Positions 6,177 to 6,789 of a stretch of DNA of 6,789 nt are shown here, in pieces. Under the pieces are notes generated by a model that ran no database searches, had not been told where the DNA came from, and saw only the letters and a list, made by a program, of their open reading frames with translations. The DNA lies in assembly GCA_031289975.1 (NCBI GenBank), contig JAITOM010000100.1, forward strand, positions 1-6,789. The letters run 5' to 3'. Source of the stretch: Methanobrevibacter sp. (GTDB taxonomy: Archaea; Methanobacteriota; Methanobacteria; Methanobacteriales; Methanobacteriaceae). Within the stretch, counting starts at the first letter, position 1; each line of letters begins with the position of its first letter. Position numbers and translations under genes: made by a program.

Positions 6177-6248
6177 TCAAAAATTAAGGTGGCAAGTTTT
6201 AAAACCATGTATATATTCTAAAAAAAAAGCTTTAATGGAATTGTTCAT
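6177..6248 (-). pseudogene. Possible 23-codon minus-strand gene scrap
   Basis: On the minus strand AAGGAG (6257-6252) is followed within three bases by an ATG at 6248 that opens a 23-codon frame (start MNNSIKAFFLEYIHG) ending in TGA at 6179-6177. The strong ribosome-site match is the only reason to list it. It may be the front of a decayed gene, possibly a transposase, but no family was recognised and chance is a real possibility. Confidence 0.2.
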
Positions 6249-6312
6249 CATCTCCTTATTATTATTAAATTTCTTATGTTCTCATTTTTCTTAATTAGGA
6301 ACCAAGATCTTT

Positions 6313-6453
6313 AAACTCTCAAAAAGAGGATGGATTTCAAAGATCTGAGATCTGGGTTTCATATAGAAAAAATTTAGATTGTATATGTCATCGAATTTTT
6401 ACCCATTTTCTTAATTTTTTAATTTTAAAAATCCATCCTATTTTTACAGTACC
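6313..6453 (-). mobile_element. Diverged MITE relative, copy D
   Basis: The inverted ends AAAAAGAGGATGGATTT (6321-6337) and AAATCCATCCTATTTTT (6429-6445) pair with one mismatch, and the right end continues ACAGTACC, close to ACAGTGCC of the family. The interior aligns weakly with copy C in the same orientation, for example TATATGTCAT (6381-6390) against the ATACATGTCAT block. The outer left end (about 6313-6320) no longer matches GGCACTGT, so that boundary is approximate. It appears to be an older subfamily. Confidence 0.65.
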
Positions 6454-6583
6454 ATTTTATAAGTGTTTTGTAAATTTATTTTTATATATTTTCAACTTTT
6501 AAATAAATATTTTGGAAATGCTATATGATGAAATATTTGTTTAAATATAATTTAAGCTTTATATTTTTTTATTTTTTAATAAT

Positions 6584-6674
6584 AATTATTATAATATATT
6601 TATTTAAAAAAATAAGTTATATAAATTATTATAATATATTTATTTAAAAAATAATTTGTATTAATTATTATATA
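6584..6674 (+). repeat. 40-bp tandem repeat, two copies plus a partial third
   Basis: The same 28 bases occur at 6584-6611 and 6624-6651, beginning AATTATTATAATATATTTAT and ending in six A. A third start, AATTATTATATA, lies at 6663-6674, keeping a period of about 40. All are A and T only. Confidence 0.75.
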
Positions 6675-6700
6675 GTGAACTAAAAAATGTTTTTAAGTAA

Positions 6701-6736
6701 AGAAAAACTTCGTTTTTCTAATTGAACAAGTTCAAT
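6701..6736. terminator. Two adjacent hairpins, possible terminator
   Basis: AGAAAAAC (6701-6708) pairs with GTTTTTCT (6712-6719) around TTC. Directly after it, ATTGAAC (6721-6727) pairs with GTTCAAT (6730-6736) around AA. Six T follow at 6743-6748 on the + strand. The hairpins could end transcription from either direction, and no gene inside the window clearly needs them. Confidence 0.4.
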
Positions 6737-6789
6737 AATGAGTTTTTTAAAAATATCTTTAAATTATCAATTTCATAAATAAAAATATA

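Larger units (their letters stand above)
6454..6789. other. Gene-free AT-rich tail
   Basis: No credible coding frame is seen on either strand. The stretch contains the 40-base tandem repeat (6584-6674) and two adjacent hairpins (6701-6736). It probably precedes or follows a gene beyond the window edge. Confidence 0.6.

Overview
The window is very AT-rich, with long gene-free stretches, TATA-like boxes about 40 to 70 bases before starts, and purine-rich ribosome sites resembling GAGGTGAT. Together with an anaerobic oxygen-defence pair and a large AAA-ATPase/PD-(D/E)XK protein, this suggests a host-associated methanogenic archaeon of the Methanobacteriales (Methanobrevibacter- or Methanosphaera-like). 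That assignment is inference; no rRNA or methanogenesis gene is present. All four substantial genes lie on the + strand.

Layout. Positions 1-116 hold a small non-coding inverted-repeat element (MITE) cut by the window edge. Positions 117-763 are gene-free and AT-rich, with short repeats and two GTATAC palindromes. A complete 144-bp copy of the MITE (764-907), flanked by a perfect 8-bp target duplication, sits directly against the promoter of a rubrerythrin gene (960-1532). A superoxide reductase/desulfoferrodoxin gene follows (1598-1972), and the two probably form a detoxification unit: the reductase turns superoxide into peroxide and rubrerythrin reduces peroxide to water. After a terminator-like hairpin come a minisatellite with higher-order structure (2123-2338) and a 100-bp near-palindromic element (2448-2547). 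Next is a membrane glycosyltransferase of the GT39/ArnT/PMT type (2651-4190), split by a run of 13 G. A third, inverted MITE copy (4302-4438) precedes an AAA-ATPase-like/PD-(D/E)XK gene (4523-6166), interrupted by one in-frame TAA. The tail (6167-6789) is gene-free, with a diverged MITE, a possible minus-strand gene scrap, a 40-bp tandem repeat and two hairpins.

The most interesting signal is the G13 tract in the glycosyltransferase. With 12 or 15 G the frame is continuous for about 512 residues, and with 13 G the protein is truncated. This is what a phase-variable (slipped-strand) surface-glycosylation switch would look like, caught in the OFF state, although a homopolymer sequencing error is the main alternative. 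The second is the MITE insertion at the rubrerythrin promoter: it leaves the TATA box intact but moves two palindromic operator-like sites 152 bp further upstream.
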